From Effrenium voratum (Eukaryota > Sar > Dinophyceae > Suessiales > Symbiodiniaceae), in contig CAUJNA010002124.1 in assembly GCA_963377175.1 (NCBI GenBank), positions 708,174 to 772,173 of the forward strand: a stretch of DNA of 64,000 nucleotides. Direction: 5' to 3'. Positions 21,030 through 31,830 of the stretch are shown piece by piece (positions within the stretch are counted from its first letter, which is position 1; each line of letters starts with the position of its first letter). Position numbers and translations under genes: made by a program. The notes beneath the pieces are model-generated. The model saw only the letters and a list, made by a program, of their open reading frames with translations. It did not search any database and was not told where the DNA came from.

Positions 21030-21900
21030 CAATGGCGTAAGCCAAGCAGAGTTTGTTGAAAGGACAAGTATAAATAAAGAGATTGTCAATAAACACTTCT
21101 ATCTTTTATCAACATGTGTATTGGAGACCGCCAAGCTGCCTGAATCCGGCATGGCGCTTGCAGAGTAGGCGCCCGCTGCTTTGTTTTTTTTTTTGGGGTG
21201 GATGCTTGCCAATCCCTTCGGCAACTGCATGCGGATTTCTGCTTGCTGACCGACAGCCAAACGTCTTCACATGCTAGCTGCTGTGCCTGGTGACCTTGAA
21301 AACAGCCACGGCCATCGAGTGTGGGAGTGCAAAACAGCTATGATCTGAGTCAGCGTCGGCGTCAAAATTACCTGTTTGGGGTGTATTCATTCCGAGGCTA
21401 GGACGTCCCAGATCGGTTTTGATGGCTCTTCTCAGGTTTTGGGCTATCGTTTTGTTGGACGTCCCGTCGTGTCCGAGAAAAAGGAAAAACAACAACATGT
21501 GCATGAAACACTCCGACATAAAGTAAATGACGGTAATTTGATGCTGACATCTCCGTGATGGCAAGCTCGATGCGCGACATGTTTTTGCCAACATGTGACG
21601 GCGCCACTCAGGCGTTTGTTTCGGCCACACCTGGGCGTGGCATGCGTGCCCAACTGGGAGGCCAAGCGCCTCCTACAACTCCAAATCTAAAACAAAGCCG
21701 AAGCCAAGGCGCCGTTGTATGGCAGGAAGTGCTCACAAGATACATGGCAACTCTGGATGTGCCTGGGGGCAACACAGCAACAGCGAAAGAAAAAAATCAG
21801 GTTGCCTGGGACGTGGTCAGCCAAGAAGAGTCACCCAGTTGCGTGTACCATGCTAGCTGGTTGATTGATACATGAAACAAGGTAGCGTCATCCTTGCCGC
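21030..21900. other. no gene recognised
   Basis: A poly-T run lies at 21183-21193. No motifs seen. Confidence 0.3.
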
Positions 21901-21949
21901 ATCACCTTCAGATTCTGAAAGGGTCATCATCACTACATGCAGAATGATT

Positions 21950-24446
21950 TCAATGCGGCCCAGCACCGATGGATAAACGTCGCCCAAACTCCCAAGCTGC
22001 CCACTTTTGCAGAAAGCGTGCCTCGCGGAGGGCACGTCCCGACTCGAAGAAGCGGCCCTTGTAGGTGATGGTGGATGTTGGGTAGAGGCCTTTCTTCCAG
22101 CGCTCCTCGATCTCCTCAGAACGACCCGGAGTGCCGGCCTGGAGAAACCGAATTGGTCGCGTGTGCTTTGTTTCACCTCTCTGCCAGGAATCGTCCAGCA
22201 TCTTCGCCTCGGGTCTCGCGCGCCAAAGTCCCATGAGAATCCAAGCCCTGTTTCGCTGTGCGGCATGCAAGGCTCAAGCGTTTCCTGCCCAGCACTGCTT
22301 TGAAAGGTCAGCAAACGCCAGCTTTGCTAGCGAGTCCGAGAGTCAGTTGCAGCAGGATCCTTGCAATTGTGGGCAGTGAAAAAGGCCTGAACGTCAAGGC
22401 AAGGACTCACTCCGGACATGTCACAAGCTCTCCTGCCTTGGCTGCTCCCTGTGGGTAGAACTTTGGGTCACTGGCAATGTCTCCCGTGGTTGTGTGATCC
22501 CCGTTCCTGACCAGAAGCCATGCCGATGCACAAAGCACCTACAGCAAATGCCGAATGGACTCCTAAGCATCCTGAGCCGAAGCACTCCGGCTGCCAGCTG
22601 AGCATGTCAGCAAACTCATGGTAATCATTGTCGAACTTGCACCATTGCTTCGTCCTGAGCACTGCGGCACACTGGCACCGTGGCACCACCAACAGACACG
22701 TATGCTTCTGGGTGGCCCCTTCTCCTTGGTTTGTAGGATGGGGCACGCACAAGATGCAACTGATGAGGTTGGACTCGGACAGCAAGGCTGCCAAGCTGCT
22801 TCCCACGTGCCCACGTTCAGCAAGTCCTCATCTTCTGGGATCTCGGCCACGGCAAGGTCAGCAAGCAAGACGGCCTTCGAGGACACCATTTGTGGCAAAT
22901 GCCTGGCCAAGATCTGCCGCTCGGGCAGAAAACCCTCACAACCAAAGAAGTGCCAAAGGATGACAAGATCGGCTGATCTCAGGGCAACTGTGTCCGTGCC
23001 GGGATTGCTCATCTCTGAAGTGACGACGCAGCCAGCGACCCACAAAGGGAAGCGACCAAAATGTCCTTGGCATGCGGCACACTCATCTGCAACTTGGCGG
23101 CACTCTTTGCTAGGGCACCAGGTGGGATGCGCATGGCTCCAGCGCATGGTGTGAGCTGTGCAGGCCTCAGCCGGGAATGTGTATCACAGGGTATCGTCTG
23201 CAATGTAACCATGTCCCTCTGACTGTCACAAAGCCTCGGATCACTCGACTGACTGAGGGTCCCACGGGCGGATCTGGGCAGTAGCGACGCCACCACAAGT
23301 TCTGAGGCGTGTCTGCCTGGCACACACCGCATCTGTGCAGACGCGTGGACGCTGTGCACACCGGGCGCCTCTGTGAAGCTGTAGAAATGGACAGGCAATA
23401 CTGGCAGTGGAGATTCCTTGGTGATCTCCTGGCAAGGACCACTTCGACCTCACAAGTGACTCACGAGTTCAGAATTCTTTCATCCACTCTCCTTCTCCGT
23501 CATCTCAAACCTCAGGGCTGACACGCCTCGCTCCAGCGCAAGCCTTTGGCTGCAGCTTGGGCACATGTAGTCCACCCCTGGCCCCACGAATTGGTCGGAG
23601 TCCAGCTCCACGCCCGTGCGCGCCCGCGCCATCAGGAAAGAGCGCAGCTTGTTGAAGTTGAAGCTGCGGTGGGTGTCGGGACCCATCGGGGCAGCGTGGA
23701 ACAGCAGCCTGCCCGCAACGCCCTCGTGCCGCTAACTTGCTGGGTATAGCCCACACTTTGGCCGTCCCTCTTGATAAATAAAAGCGCCAGCATGTGCGAA
23801 CAGTCAGAACTCACAGCACCCTGACGCGCAATTATGTAAACGGATTGGTATACAGATTTCTGTATAAATTGGACCTCCAGGTAAAACACACACACACTGA
23901 CCACAAAACTGCCCATGAAGCAGCAATCCTTCACGTCCGCCAAAGCTCGTTTTACCCAATGCAGCAAACGCCCCTTTGAGCCCGGTGCAAGCGAGGGAAG
24001 CGCTCGGCAGTCCAGGAGTCCGGGGTGCGGCTGCCCAGGTGCACCACCACGATGGGTTGCGCAGAAAACATGTGCACAGAGCCTGGGATCCAAGACACCC
24101 ACCTGTACACCCACACAGCACAAAACTGGCAAGTTCAAACATGACGATATCCGCCGCAACCTGCTAGAAAAAAGCAAAGCCCATGCCGGTCTTCTGCACT
24201 CAGGGTGTGGCGAATCAGCTGCTCCGTCATGTTTGCGTGCTTGCCTCGGGAAACCAGCGTGAGGTGCATGAATTGCTGAAGTGTTGCCAGGCGGCTCCCG
24301 GGAGCACCCGCAAAATAGTTGACGAAGGCCCGATCAAACCAGCCATCCTGCACCCCCGGCCCTGCGGAGAAGGAACAAGCAACAGCCCGGTGGCACTTCC
24401 AGCATCGTACAATCACTAGCCCGCGCAGCTTGGTGATCTTCTTCAC
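21950..24446 (-). CDS. dinoflagellate-conserved multi-exon protein, possibly a glycosyltransferase
   Basis: Minus-strand segments that look like exons of one gene: 24230-24420 (CWKCHRAVACSFSAGPGVQ, then GWFDRAFVNYFAGAPG), 23560-23690 (FNFNKLRSFLMARARTGVEL, then DSDQFVGPGVDYM), 23355-23430 (EITKESPLPVLPVHFY), 23080-23150 (MRWSHAHPTW), 22790-22850 (IPEDEDLLNVGTWEAAW), 22600-22650 (KQWCKFDNDYHEF) and 21950-22270 (GLWRARPEAKMLDDSWQ onward). I recognise the middle part as a family common in dinoflagellate gene sets. LDSDQFV resembles the DxD metal site of GT-A glycosyltransferases, which is the only basis for that suggestion. The outer segments may belong to separate genes. Introns are not resolved. 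Confidence 0.5.
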
Positions 24447-24449
24447 GGC

Positions 24450-25140
24450 TTCGGGCTGGCAGGCTTCACCGGCAGAGGAAACGACCAGTCCTTGCCAACC
24501 AGTTTGTCATAGTTGCCCACGAATCGCGGGTCCACCCGCGACTGCAGGAGTTTTTGGAGCGAGCCTTAAAATCGAGAAAAACAACATCAACAAGCTGCAC
24601 GACGCTCAACGAAGCAAATTGCAAAAAAAAAAGAAGTCAGATAAGCTACTCAAAGGGATTCTCCGAGGACCGGCGTGGAGGGATGGATCAGCTGCAGCAG
24701 CATCCTCCCATCGCTCAAAAAAACGAATGCATCCCTCCGCCCAATGGATCCAAGTGCAAAACCCCCTGGCGTCCTCCCAGGCCTGCGAGCAGAAAGGCTC
24801 CACCGCCTCCCACAGCACTTGGCCCTGGCAGGGCGCAAGCTGCGCAGGCTGCAAAACCACTGGTCTTGTCGTCCGGTCGCCTGGCCTCACGGCTGCCTTT
24901 GCCGGCCTGCGCAGGCTCAAGCTAAGGGCAACGGAAGCTTCTGGCAACCAACGCTGGCCTCGAAGATTTCACAAGAGGAAACCATACGAGCACCACTTGC
25001 TTCTGCAATTTCCTGTCGAAGCAGCATCCTCGGGGGGCCGAACGCAGGGAGGGCCACTTTGAGGCCAATGACGCAGGCCAGCTGTAGAATGTGCCAGGAC
25101 ATGCTGTGCGCTGATTACGTTGCATCGTTTGGGGCTTGGA
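24450..25140. other. no gene recognised
   Basis: A-rich on the plus strand near 24600-24650. No motif seen in any frame. Confidence 0.3.
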
Positions 25141-25145
25141 CGGGT

Positions 25146-26839
25146 TCAGTTGCTTCTCGAAAAGGCCTCAGCGTTGCAGGCAGAACAAGCGTTCAAGAAA
25201 CAGCATGGGCCAGTGCCACGTTTGGAGACTTCGCAGCGAACACGACTGTCACAGGCAGTGCAATCCAAGCGTCTGCCACGTGACACCAGGCATTGGCAGT
25301 GCTTCCCATCCTCCCCCGGCACAGGGTCGCCAAGCGTGTTCACGTCACACCTCATGCGCCATTTCCGTTTCTTGCTCCAAATCCACCTTTTGCCCCAGCC
25401 CTCACGTGCCATCCTGCCATGCCATCTCAACATACAGAACAAGTGCATCTCAGTTGCTTCACGGAGAAAAGCGCACCAAGTTTGTCCGGGCTTATCACCT
25501 TCCACTTGTGTCCCTTGCCCCACCTGAGCACCAAGGTCTGGGCAGCTTGCCACTAAGCCTGCTCAAACAGCCTCACATGTTGCAGCAAAGGTTCCGCACA
25601 TGGTTGTTGCATTGGCAATCCTGCCATTGATTGGAGCAAAACACCCACTCCGCATTCTTCTCTTCAATCCTCGGCCGCTCACACTTTTGCAAAGCATGCC
25701 AGGCCTAAGTCTGAAAAGAAGCACCCAACTTTCAGCCATGAGGCTGCACATTGCCCTCTGAGATGCTCAGCGACGCCGGCAAGCCGGGACTGCAATGCGT
25801 CAGCGCAACGCAGCAGCGTGGCCACAACTAAATTCAACACACGAATGGCCTGCGTAAATTCTTGCTCATTACCTTTCCCTGGCACCTCAGCGGCATCTGG
25901 GAATTGCCAATGGCCAAGCACAGCATTGGTTCTGAACAAGCCCAGCCGCTGGCAATGTTTTCGGTCATCACCTGGCAAAATATCCTTGAGGTGATCTATG
26001 CTGCACCTCGATCGAAAGAACTTGGAAGGAAAGCCCGAAATAGAAATATATACTGATGCTGCATTGCAATACAAGATGTTACCGCCAGGCAACTTCACGG
26101 TAAGGAAAGACCCATCTCCAGGTGCATCTATCACCTTCCAGGTGTCACCATGTCCCCACCTGGCCAGCACAGTTGTCGAACCAAAAAATGCTCCAACCGT
26201 TCCTTCTTTCTCATGTTACTTCACATGTTTAAGAAACAATTGAACTATCCTGCCATAAAAAATAATCGCGCTGCCACGTTCCTACACTCAATCAGAGGCC
26301 ATGCTGAGCAGTGCCGGCTAAAGCGCCGCCTTACCCGACCATTGCAGGTACACTCCTGGGCCAAGGTGGGCAAGTAGATAGCACACTGCCAACCAAAACA
26401 ATGCGGTTTCAGCCGAATCTGCCATGTGTCCTCCCACTGCTTGGCGCAGAAATTCCAGCCCTCAACTTGGGATGCGTTCATCGCCTCAGGGCCATGGCCT
26501 AGCTTGACGTGTTACTCTGCTTTGTGCCAAAAACAGACTAAGTCACACCCTGATTTGTGTGAGGTCCGAAGCTTCATTGGCCAAGTGTCGATCAAACCGC
26601 TTGGCTGGATGGTGTCCCTCAGCAATCACAGATGCGTTCATCGTGTCGAAGCAACAGCCAAGCAGCTGAAGCGGCGCATTTCCTTCTCTTCGCAATAGAC
26701 CGGTGGCTGTGACCAGCACTGACACAGCCGGCCACATCCTCAAGTGGAATTGTTCAGGTCGCGAGCCCAGAAACACACAGCCAGCCTTGAACAGGGAAGC
26801 CTCGGCCAAGCTGGAGGCAAGAATCAACAGAATGGACAC
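25146..26839 (-). CDS. unassigned gene with internally duplicated exons
   Basis: Two pairs of related segments suggest a tandem duplication. TWKVIDAPGDGSFLTVKLPG (about 26080-26145) resembles KWKVISPDKLGALFSVK (about 25475-25530); each is followed by a PGDDRKHCQ or PGEDGKHCQ block. MNASVIAEGHHPAKRF (about 26595-26640) resembles MNASQVEGWNFCAKQWED (about 26430-26481). A hydrophobic segment (SILLILASSLAEASLF) at 26790-26836 precedes them, but its first codon is GTG, so it is not a proven signal peptide. Function unknown. Confidence 0.35.
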
Positions 26840-27137
26840 TCAGCGCAGGCAGCCAAGATCAGCCAAGGGGCATGAGGTGCGCGCGACCCTGTAATATGGA
26901 AGGAGCATCTACATTTGAGTGATGAATCTGCGCGGGCACGGACTGGGACACAATCAGAGCTCAGCCATGCTTTGCTCACCCCCAGCGCAGTGCTCGCATC
27001 ACGCATTTTCGCCAGCAGCCTTTATTGATGCTAGCAAATCTACGGGTGACACGGTGAAACAAAGCTGCTGGCCACAAGCAAAGGAACTTGGAGCGCCAAT
27101 CGGTTTCAGGCAGCTCCTTTCGAAACGCCAAAAGAGC

Positions 27138-27950
27138 TCAGCGCTTTTTGCCTTTAGGCTCTGCTTTGGCCTTGCCTTTGAACCACAGCGGCCGGGCAGA
27201 ATTGGACAAGTTGGACTTGTTCCGATGATCATCAGGCCCTTGCGCCATCATCGCGGCGAACATGCGCGCCCTGAGGTTCTGCACTTGCTTTACTGCCACG
27301 CTCTTCCTGTAGCTGTTCTGAATGCTAAGAATCGCTTGCATCTTCATTTGCTCCATCCGAACTTCTGCCTCTGCTTCAGCTGCTTGCTTGGATTCTCGCA
27401 GGGCTTGGGCGCGCCGCCGCGCCTGGATCCCCCTGAATAAGGATTGAACCTTGGCCGCGGCTTCCTCCACGTGTCGCTTGACCTTCCGCACTTTGTGATG
27501 AATGTGAATGATCTTCCCCACTCGGAGCGCCAGAACACGACGCCACCAGCGCTGAATTTGCAAACAAGACAATACCCGATCAGAATCCTCAATGTGAAGA
27601 TCGTGCACCATGTGCTGCAGGTCGAGCAATGAATATGCAAGGCTTTGCCGAGCCTTCATGAGCCGATGCTGCTCCAGAACTTCCAAGAAAGGAATGAGAG
27701 TTGTCCTACGCATCCCCACTCTCAGCCACCAATTTTGCAAAATTATGGCCGCATCATTTTCGGCCTTGCGCTGTATCTGTGCGGCAGTCCACTGCCGCTG
27801 TTCTGTTTCGAACGTGTCCTCGTGCTGCTGGAACTGAGAAATGGCCTCTTGCCGCCTCTCTTGTGTCTGCTCCTGGCGGCGCTTGGCATTGGCCAGCTCT
27901 TGCTGTAGGAAGCTGACATTCAGATCTGCCAGTTTCCCCGAGGCACCCAT
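27138..27950 (-). CDS. IQ-motif (calmodulin-binding) coiled-coil protein
   Basis: An uninterrupted frame of 270 codons from the ATG at 27950 (MGASGKLADL) to the TGA at 27138; the frame is open further upstream, but this start gives a clean amphipathic N-terminus. Residues about 10-55 are a charged coiled coil rich in Gln, Glu and Arg (ELANAKRRQEQTQERRQEA). Four IQ-like motifs follow: AAIILQNWWLRVGMRR, CLQIQRWWRRVLALR, AAAKVQSLFRGIQARRRA (closest to IQxxxRGxxxR) and AILSIQNSYRKSVAVKQ, with a second coiled coil between the last two. The tail is Lys-rich (GKAKAEPKGKKR). Proteins of this build bind calmodulin or centrins, often in cilia or centrosomes; that location is inferred. No intron is needed, unlike most neighbours. 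Confidence 0.8.
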   Translation of the reverse strand: MGASGKLADLNVSFLQQELANAKRRQEQTQERRQEAISQFQQHEDTFETEQRQWTAAQIQRKAENDAAIILQNWWLRVGMRRTTLIPFLEVLEQHRLMKARQSLAYSLLDLQHMVHDLHIEDSDRVLSCLQIQRWWRRVLALRVGKIIHIHHKVRKVKRHVEEAAAKVQSLFRGIQARRRAQALRESKQAAEAEAEVRMEQMKMQAILSIQNSYRKSVAVKQVQNLRARMFAAMMAQGPDDHRNKSNLSNSARPLWFKGKAKAEPKGKKR

Positions 27951-28533
27951 GGCTCGTGCACAATCGCGCGAAAAGGCTGGTGAATCAGGTGGCTGCCGCT
28001 GGTTGTCAAACAAGTATATGGCGCGACAACTGGCATCCTGAAACCTGCTATCAAGGCATTGTTTCTTTTGCTCAACGATTCGGATTTCTGAATAGTCAAC
28101 AAAAGCATGCCATGACCTTGGGCCAACTGCGGTGGCGCAAAACATGCCGTGCAACAGCTATGGATTCTCCACTTGGTTGGCATTGCTCACGCCTGACAAC
28201 CTGGCATCTTCAAATGCTCAGCAACACAACACTCCTGACAGGCAGCAGGACCATCATCCTCGTGCAGTTTGTTGCACTAAGATGCAATCTGACTCATTTT
28301 TGATACACTTCTGACTCATTGCGATCATCTTGAGAAAGGGCGAACCGCAAGCTGGCGCCGTCTGCCAGAATAGACAAACGGTGCTTGCCAATCCCCTGCG
28401 TGGGTATCGTAATTGTCACCGTTCCCAATCTAATCAAGCGGCAGAGCATGCAGCTTTCGGGATGATGACATTGTTGTGACACTGTCTTGCATCATCATGC
28501 TGTCTGCGTTGACTTGCCGCAGTCGCCTGGCAA

Positions 28534-28790
28534 ATGCAGAGGCGAACCATCAAAGCCAAGGCTGTCTCCGCCACCCCCATGGCAAACACAGAGGCGAACC
28601 ATCATGTCTTGCAAAGCCATGGCTGTCTCCGCCACCCCCGTGGCAAAAACAAAGGCGAACCATCACGTCGGGGAAAGCCACGGCTGTCTCCACCACCCCC
28701 GTGGCCAATACATAGGCCATAGGCGAACTATCACGTCGGGCAAAGCCACGGCTGTCTCCATTACTTGTGGCAAAAACAGTCGCATCCTGA
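28534..28790. repeat. about four tandem copies of a 61-bp repeat
   Basis: Each unit begins AGGCGAACCATCA, contains AAAGCCA(T/C)GGCTGTCTCC and a CCACCCCCGTGGCAAA block. The CCACGGCTGTCTCCACC part is partly self-complementary with CCCCCGTGG. Confidence 0.85.
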
Positions 28791-28799
28791 AACTTTTGC

Positions 28800-29630
28800 A
28801 ATGCTCAGTGCTCCTGCGATGCTGTTTTACACGCATCATGTCCATGGCGTTGCTTGCTGCATCACAAGACTTCAACAAGCGACATCATGACGATGTGGTG
28901 CCTTCGTTGCCGCCTGCATCACAGTGACGCTGCTCGTACCATCTGATCTTGGCGCTGTTTGCTTTTGCGGCATCGCGATGCTGATCCTTCGAGAAACGCC
29001 TTAATGCCACCGTGACGCTACGCGCATCAGCCATCTTTGTTGCACGGCGCGTTGCGTTGCCTGCAACTCTGCCGGGGTGGCCGCAGCTACGTGGAATACC
29101 GTCAAGCGGAAAACAAGCGGGGCACACGAAGGTGCGGCCAAGAATTACACCATCACCAACCGCAAACAATGAGAGCCACACTCAATTGTATCAGGAGTTG
29201 TTCTCAGCACCCAACTCAACAAACCTGATCTTACTTGTGCCCTGCTCAGCGATATGTCCGCAAAAATCGTTGACTGACAACCATGTGGTTTCTTTTCAAC
29301 TAGCCCATCACTGCAAGGAAAAAGAACCCAGCTTCATCACGCCGGGGCCAGCGGAGTTGCTCGACCGTGACGTGACAGCATCCAGCCCAGCAAGGGCGTG
29401 AGGAGACAAAGCGCTGATAAAGAACTGGCCGAGCCAGACCATCTGCAAGCGCGGGAAGATACAAGTGGGGAGACAAACAGAGGGGGCTAGCCGAGCAAGA
29501 CCATCTGGGGAGACATATGAGGTATATGAGATACAGGGCTGACCCAGACCATTTCGTGACAGCTTTTTACCAACTCACACACACACATGCCCAAATCCCA
29601 ACAAGTTTGCGAAGGGTTCTTCCGTGCGGA
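28800..29630. other. no gene recognised
   Basis: A short phrase (GCCGAGC[A/C]AGACCATCTG) recurs at about 29428 and 29491, with a related copy near 29538. No coding motif seen. Confidence 0.4.
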
Positions 29631-29631
29631 G

Positions 29632-30060
29632 CTCTTGGTCAACTTGCGCAGAGTAGCTTGCACAGAGCCACCAGCATGGAGATATCAGGAGCTCTTGGTC
29701 AACTTGCGCAGAGTAGCTTGCACAGAGTCACCAGCATGGAGATACCAGCATGGAGATACTCGCGCAGAGTTACTAGCACAGAGACCAGCATGGAGATACT
29801 TGCACAGAGTCACCAGCATGGAGATACCAGCATGGAGATACTTGCGCAGAGTCAAGAGTCACCAGCATGGAGTGACCAGCATAGAGTTACTTGCGCAGAG
29901 ACAAGTGCAAAGAGCCAAGCGCGTAGAGCCAAGTGCTAGAGCGAAGTGCAAAGAGCAAGGTGCAAGGAGCCAAGTGCACAGAGCTAAGTGCACAGAGCCA
30001 AGTGCAAAGAGGGAAGTGCATCGAGCCAGGTGCATAGCCAAGTGCATAGAGCTAGGTGCA
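29632..30060. repeat. degenerate 12-15-bp satellite (ACTTGCGCAGAGTC / CCAGCATGGAGATA / GAGCCAAGTGCA units)
   Basis: First half: mixed units CTTGCGCAGAGT and CACCAGCATGGAGATAC, including a near-perfect 60-bp duplication at 29630-29745. Second half (29890-30060): GAGCCAAGTGCA-type units. Confidence 0.85.
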
Positions 30061-30228
30061 TAGAGCTAAGCTAAGCTAGGTGTAGAGGCTCGGCGTTAGC
30101 AGCTGTGTAAGCTAGGTTAAGTAAGTTAGGTCAAGTACTTAACGCGCGGGAAAGAAAGAGAAAGAGCTCGGTATTAAGAATCTCTTTTAAGGCGGGGGGT
30201 GGGGATGTTGCCGACGATCGGGAATGCG

Positions 30229-30480
30229 ACCCTCTGCGGGGATCGGCGTGGTCGAGGCGCAAAAACTCGAGGTGTTTTTTGCGTTTTTTTTTTTTTTGGG
30301 CGGTGCCCCGCGCGACCCTCTGCGGAGATCGGCGTGGTCGAGGCGCAAAAACTCGAGGTTTTTTGCGCCCGCGCAACCCTCTGCGGAGATCGGCGTGGTC
30401 GAGGTGCAAAAACTCGAGGTTTTTTGCGTTTCTGTTCCCGGATGAACCCTCTGCGGGGATCGTGCGTGTCGAAGCGCTCT
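30229..30480. repeat. four tandem copies of a 60-85-bp repeat
   Basis: Units start at about 30229, 30313, 30374 and 30444 with ACCCTCTGCGG(G/A)GATCG and contain GTCGAGG(C/T)GCAAAAACTCG. The first has a poly-T expansion (30284-30297). Confidence 0.85.
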
Positions 30481-30534
30481 CGCTGTGGCGCCGTGCGAAT
30501 TCTTCTTAGTCTCGGCGAACCCTCCTGCGTGCTC

Positions 30535-30612
30535 GCGAAATGGCCTTTGGAAGATGTCTCGCGCCTGCTTTCGCAATCCCGCGGTCGCGGGTTCGATTCC
30601 CCCCTGGTCCGC
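30535..30612 (+). tRNA. tRNA-Ala-like pseudogene or tRNA-derived repeat
   Basis: A perfect internal Pol III B box (GGTTCGATTCC, about 30588-30600) lies about 45 bp after a near A box (TGGCCTTTGGAAG, from 30541). Between them is CTTTCGCAA, like a tRNA-Ala anticodon loop. The flanking GCGGTCGCGGG...CCCCC makes a partial T arm. The 5' and 3' acceptor ends do not pair, so a working tRNA is unlikely; a tRNA-derived repeat or pseudogene fits better. Confidence 0.35.
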
Positions 30613-30867
30613 GGCAGCTCCGGCTTGACAATCGCAGCTTTTAAGTACAAACGTAGTACGCGGAGCGTGCTCCTGCAGCTCCAGGTGGAAAATCGCAACT
30701 TTTAAGTACAGACGTAGTATGCGGAGCGTGCTCCCGCAGCTCCAGCTGGAAAATCGCAACTTTTAAATACAAACGTAGTACGCGGAGCACACTCCCGCAG
30801 CTCCGGCTGGAAAATCGCAACTTTTAAGTACAAAAATACTACGCAAAGTACATTCCCACAGCTCCGG
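30613..30867. repeat. four tandem copies of a 61-bp repeat
   Basis: Units begin CAGCTCC(G/A)G, contain AAAATCGCAACTTTTAAGTA and end with GTAGTACGCGGAGC. Copies differ by a few bases. Confidence 0.9.
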
Positions 30868-31240
30868 CAGCACTTGCGCAGAGCAACTTGCGCAGAGTCA
30901 CTTGCGCAGAGCAACTTGCGCAGAGCAACTTGCACACAGCACTTGCACAAAGCACTTGCGCAGAGCAACTTGCACAGACCAACTTGCACAGAGAGCACAT
31001 GCGCAAAGCGCTTGCGCGGAGCAACTGGCGCAGAGCACTTGCGCAGAGCAACTTGCACAGAGCACTTGCGCGCAGCAGCTTGCAGAGAGCAACTTGCGCG
31101 CAGCAGCCTGGAACAATGCAGCTTGCGCAGTCGTGAGAAATCGCGCAGCCACTCGCGAAAAGTAGCTTGCGTAGAGCCAACTTTCACAGAGCCAAGCTGC
31201 GCAGAGCCATCTTGCACAGAGCTAAGTTGCGCGAGCGTGC
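30865..31240. repeat. degenerate 13-15-bp satellite (ACTTGCGCAGAGCA)
   Basis: Around 25 imperfect copies, with units of the same kind as those at 29632-29900, so one satellite family interrupted by the 30.1-30.86 kb block. Confidence 0.85.
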
Positions 31241-31249
31241 TTTGCAGAA

Positions 31250-31830
31250 ACTGTGGCCATCGTGTAAGCTTTGCTTTTGATTGCTTTTCCTTTTGCTTGT
31301 AATTCGTTTCGAGCTTTACGGGCTTTACTCTTTCTTGTTTTAACGGATGTAAATATGTGGGATCGAGCACTGCCATGTTTCCTCTCGTAGGACGATGAGA
31401 TGGAGCTCTCATGTGACCATACACATTGAGCATCGCCGCGCGCAGACACGCTCGCCGCAGCGATGTAAAAAGGTGTCTCCGCGGCTGGATGAGCACCTGG
31501 AGAAAAATGCTTTCGGGCCAATCATCCTCTAGTTTCTTTTTCCCAAAAGCATCTCTGATGCTTGGGTTCTGCTTTAGGTTTTCTCTTAAGGTGCCTGGGA
31601 GCGATACAAGCTGTGACGACGGAGATAAGAAGGGATTTCCATTTCGTTGTGCTGCAGACCGGGCGTGCGATGCCGGCTGGGGGTGCAGACCGGGCGTACG
31701 AGGCTGGCTGTTGGGACGGCGGTGTGGGGCTGGCTGGGGGGAGGGGGTGTGGTGCAGGACCGCCCGCGAGCAAGACTGGCTGGTTGGGGGGACGGCGGTG
31801 TGGTGCAGACTGGGCGCGCGAGGCTGGCTG
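31250..31830. other. no gene recognised
   Basis: Unique-looking sequence between two satellites, G-rich towards the right end (31720-31800). No protein motif seen. Confidence 0.4.

Noticed and set aside
26790..26839. Apparent signal peptide start (SILLILASSLAEASLF)
   Set aside because: The first codon of the frame is GTG, and no ATG precedes the hydrophobic stretch, so it was kept only as an exon-like segment.
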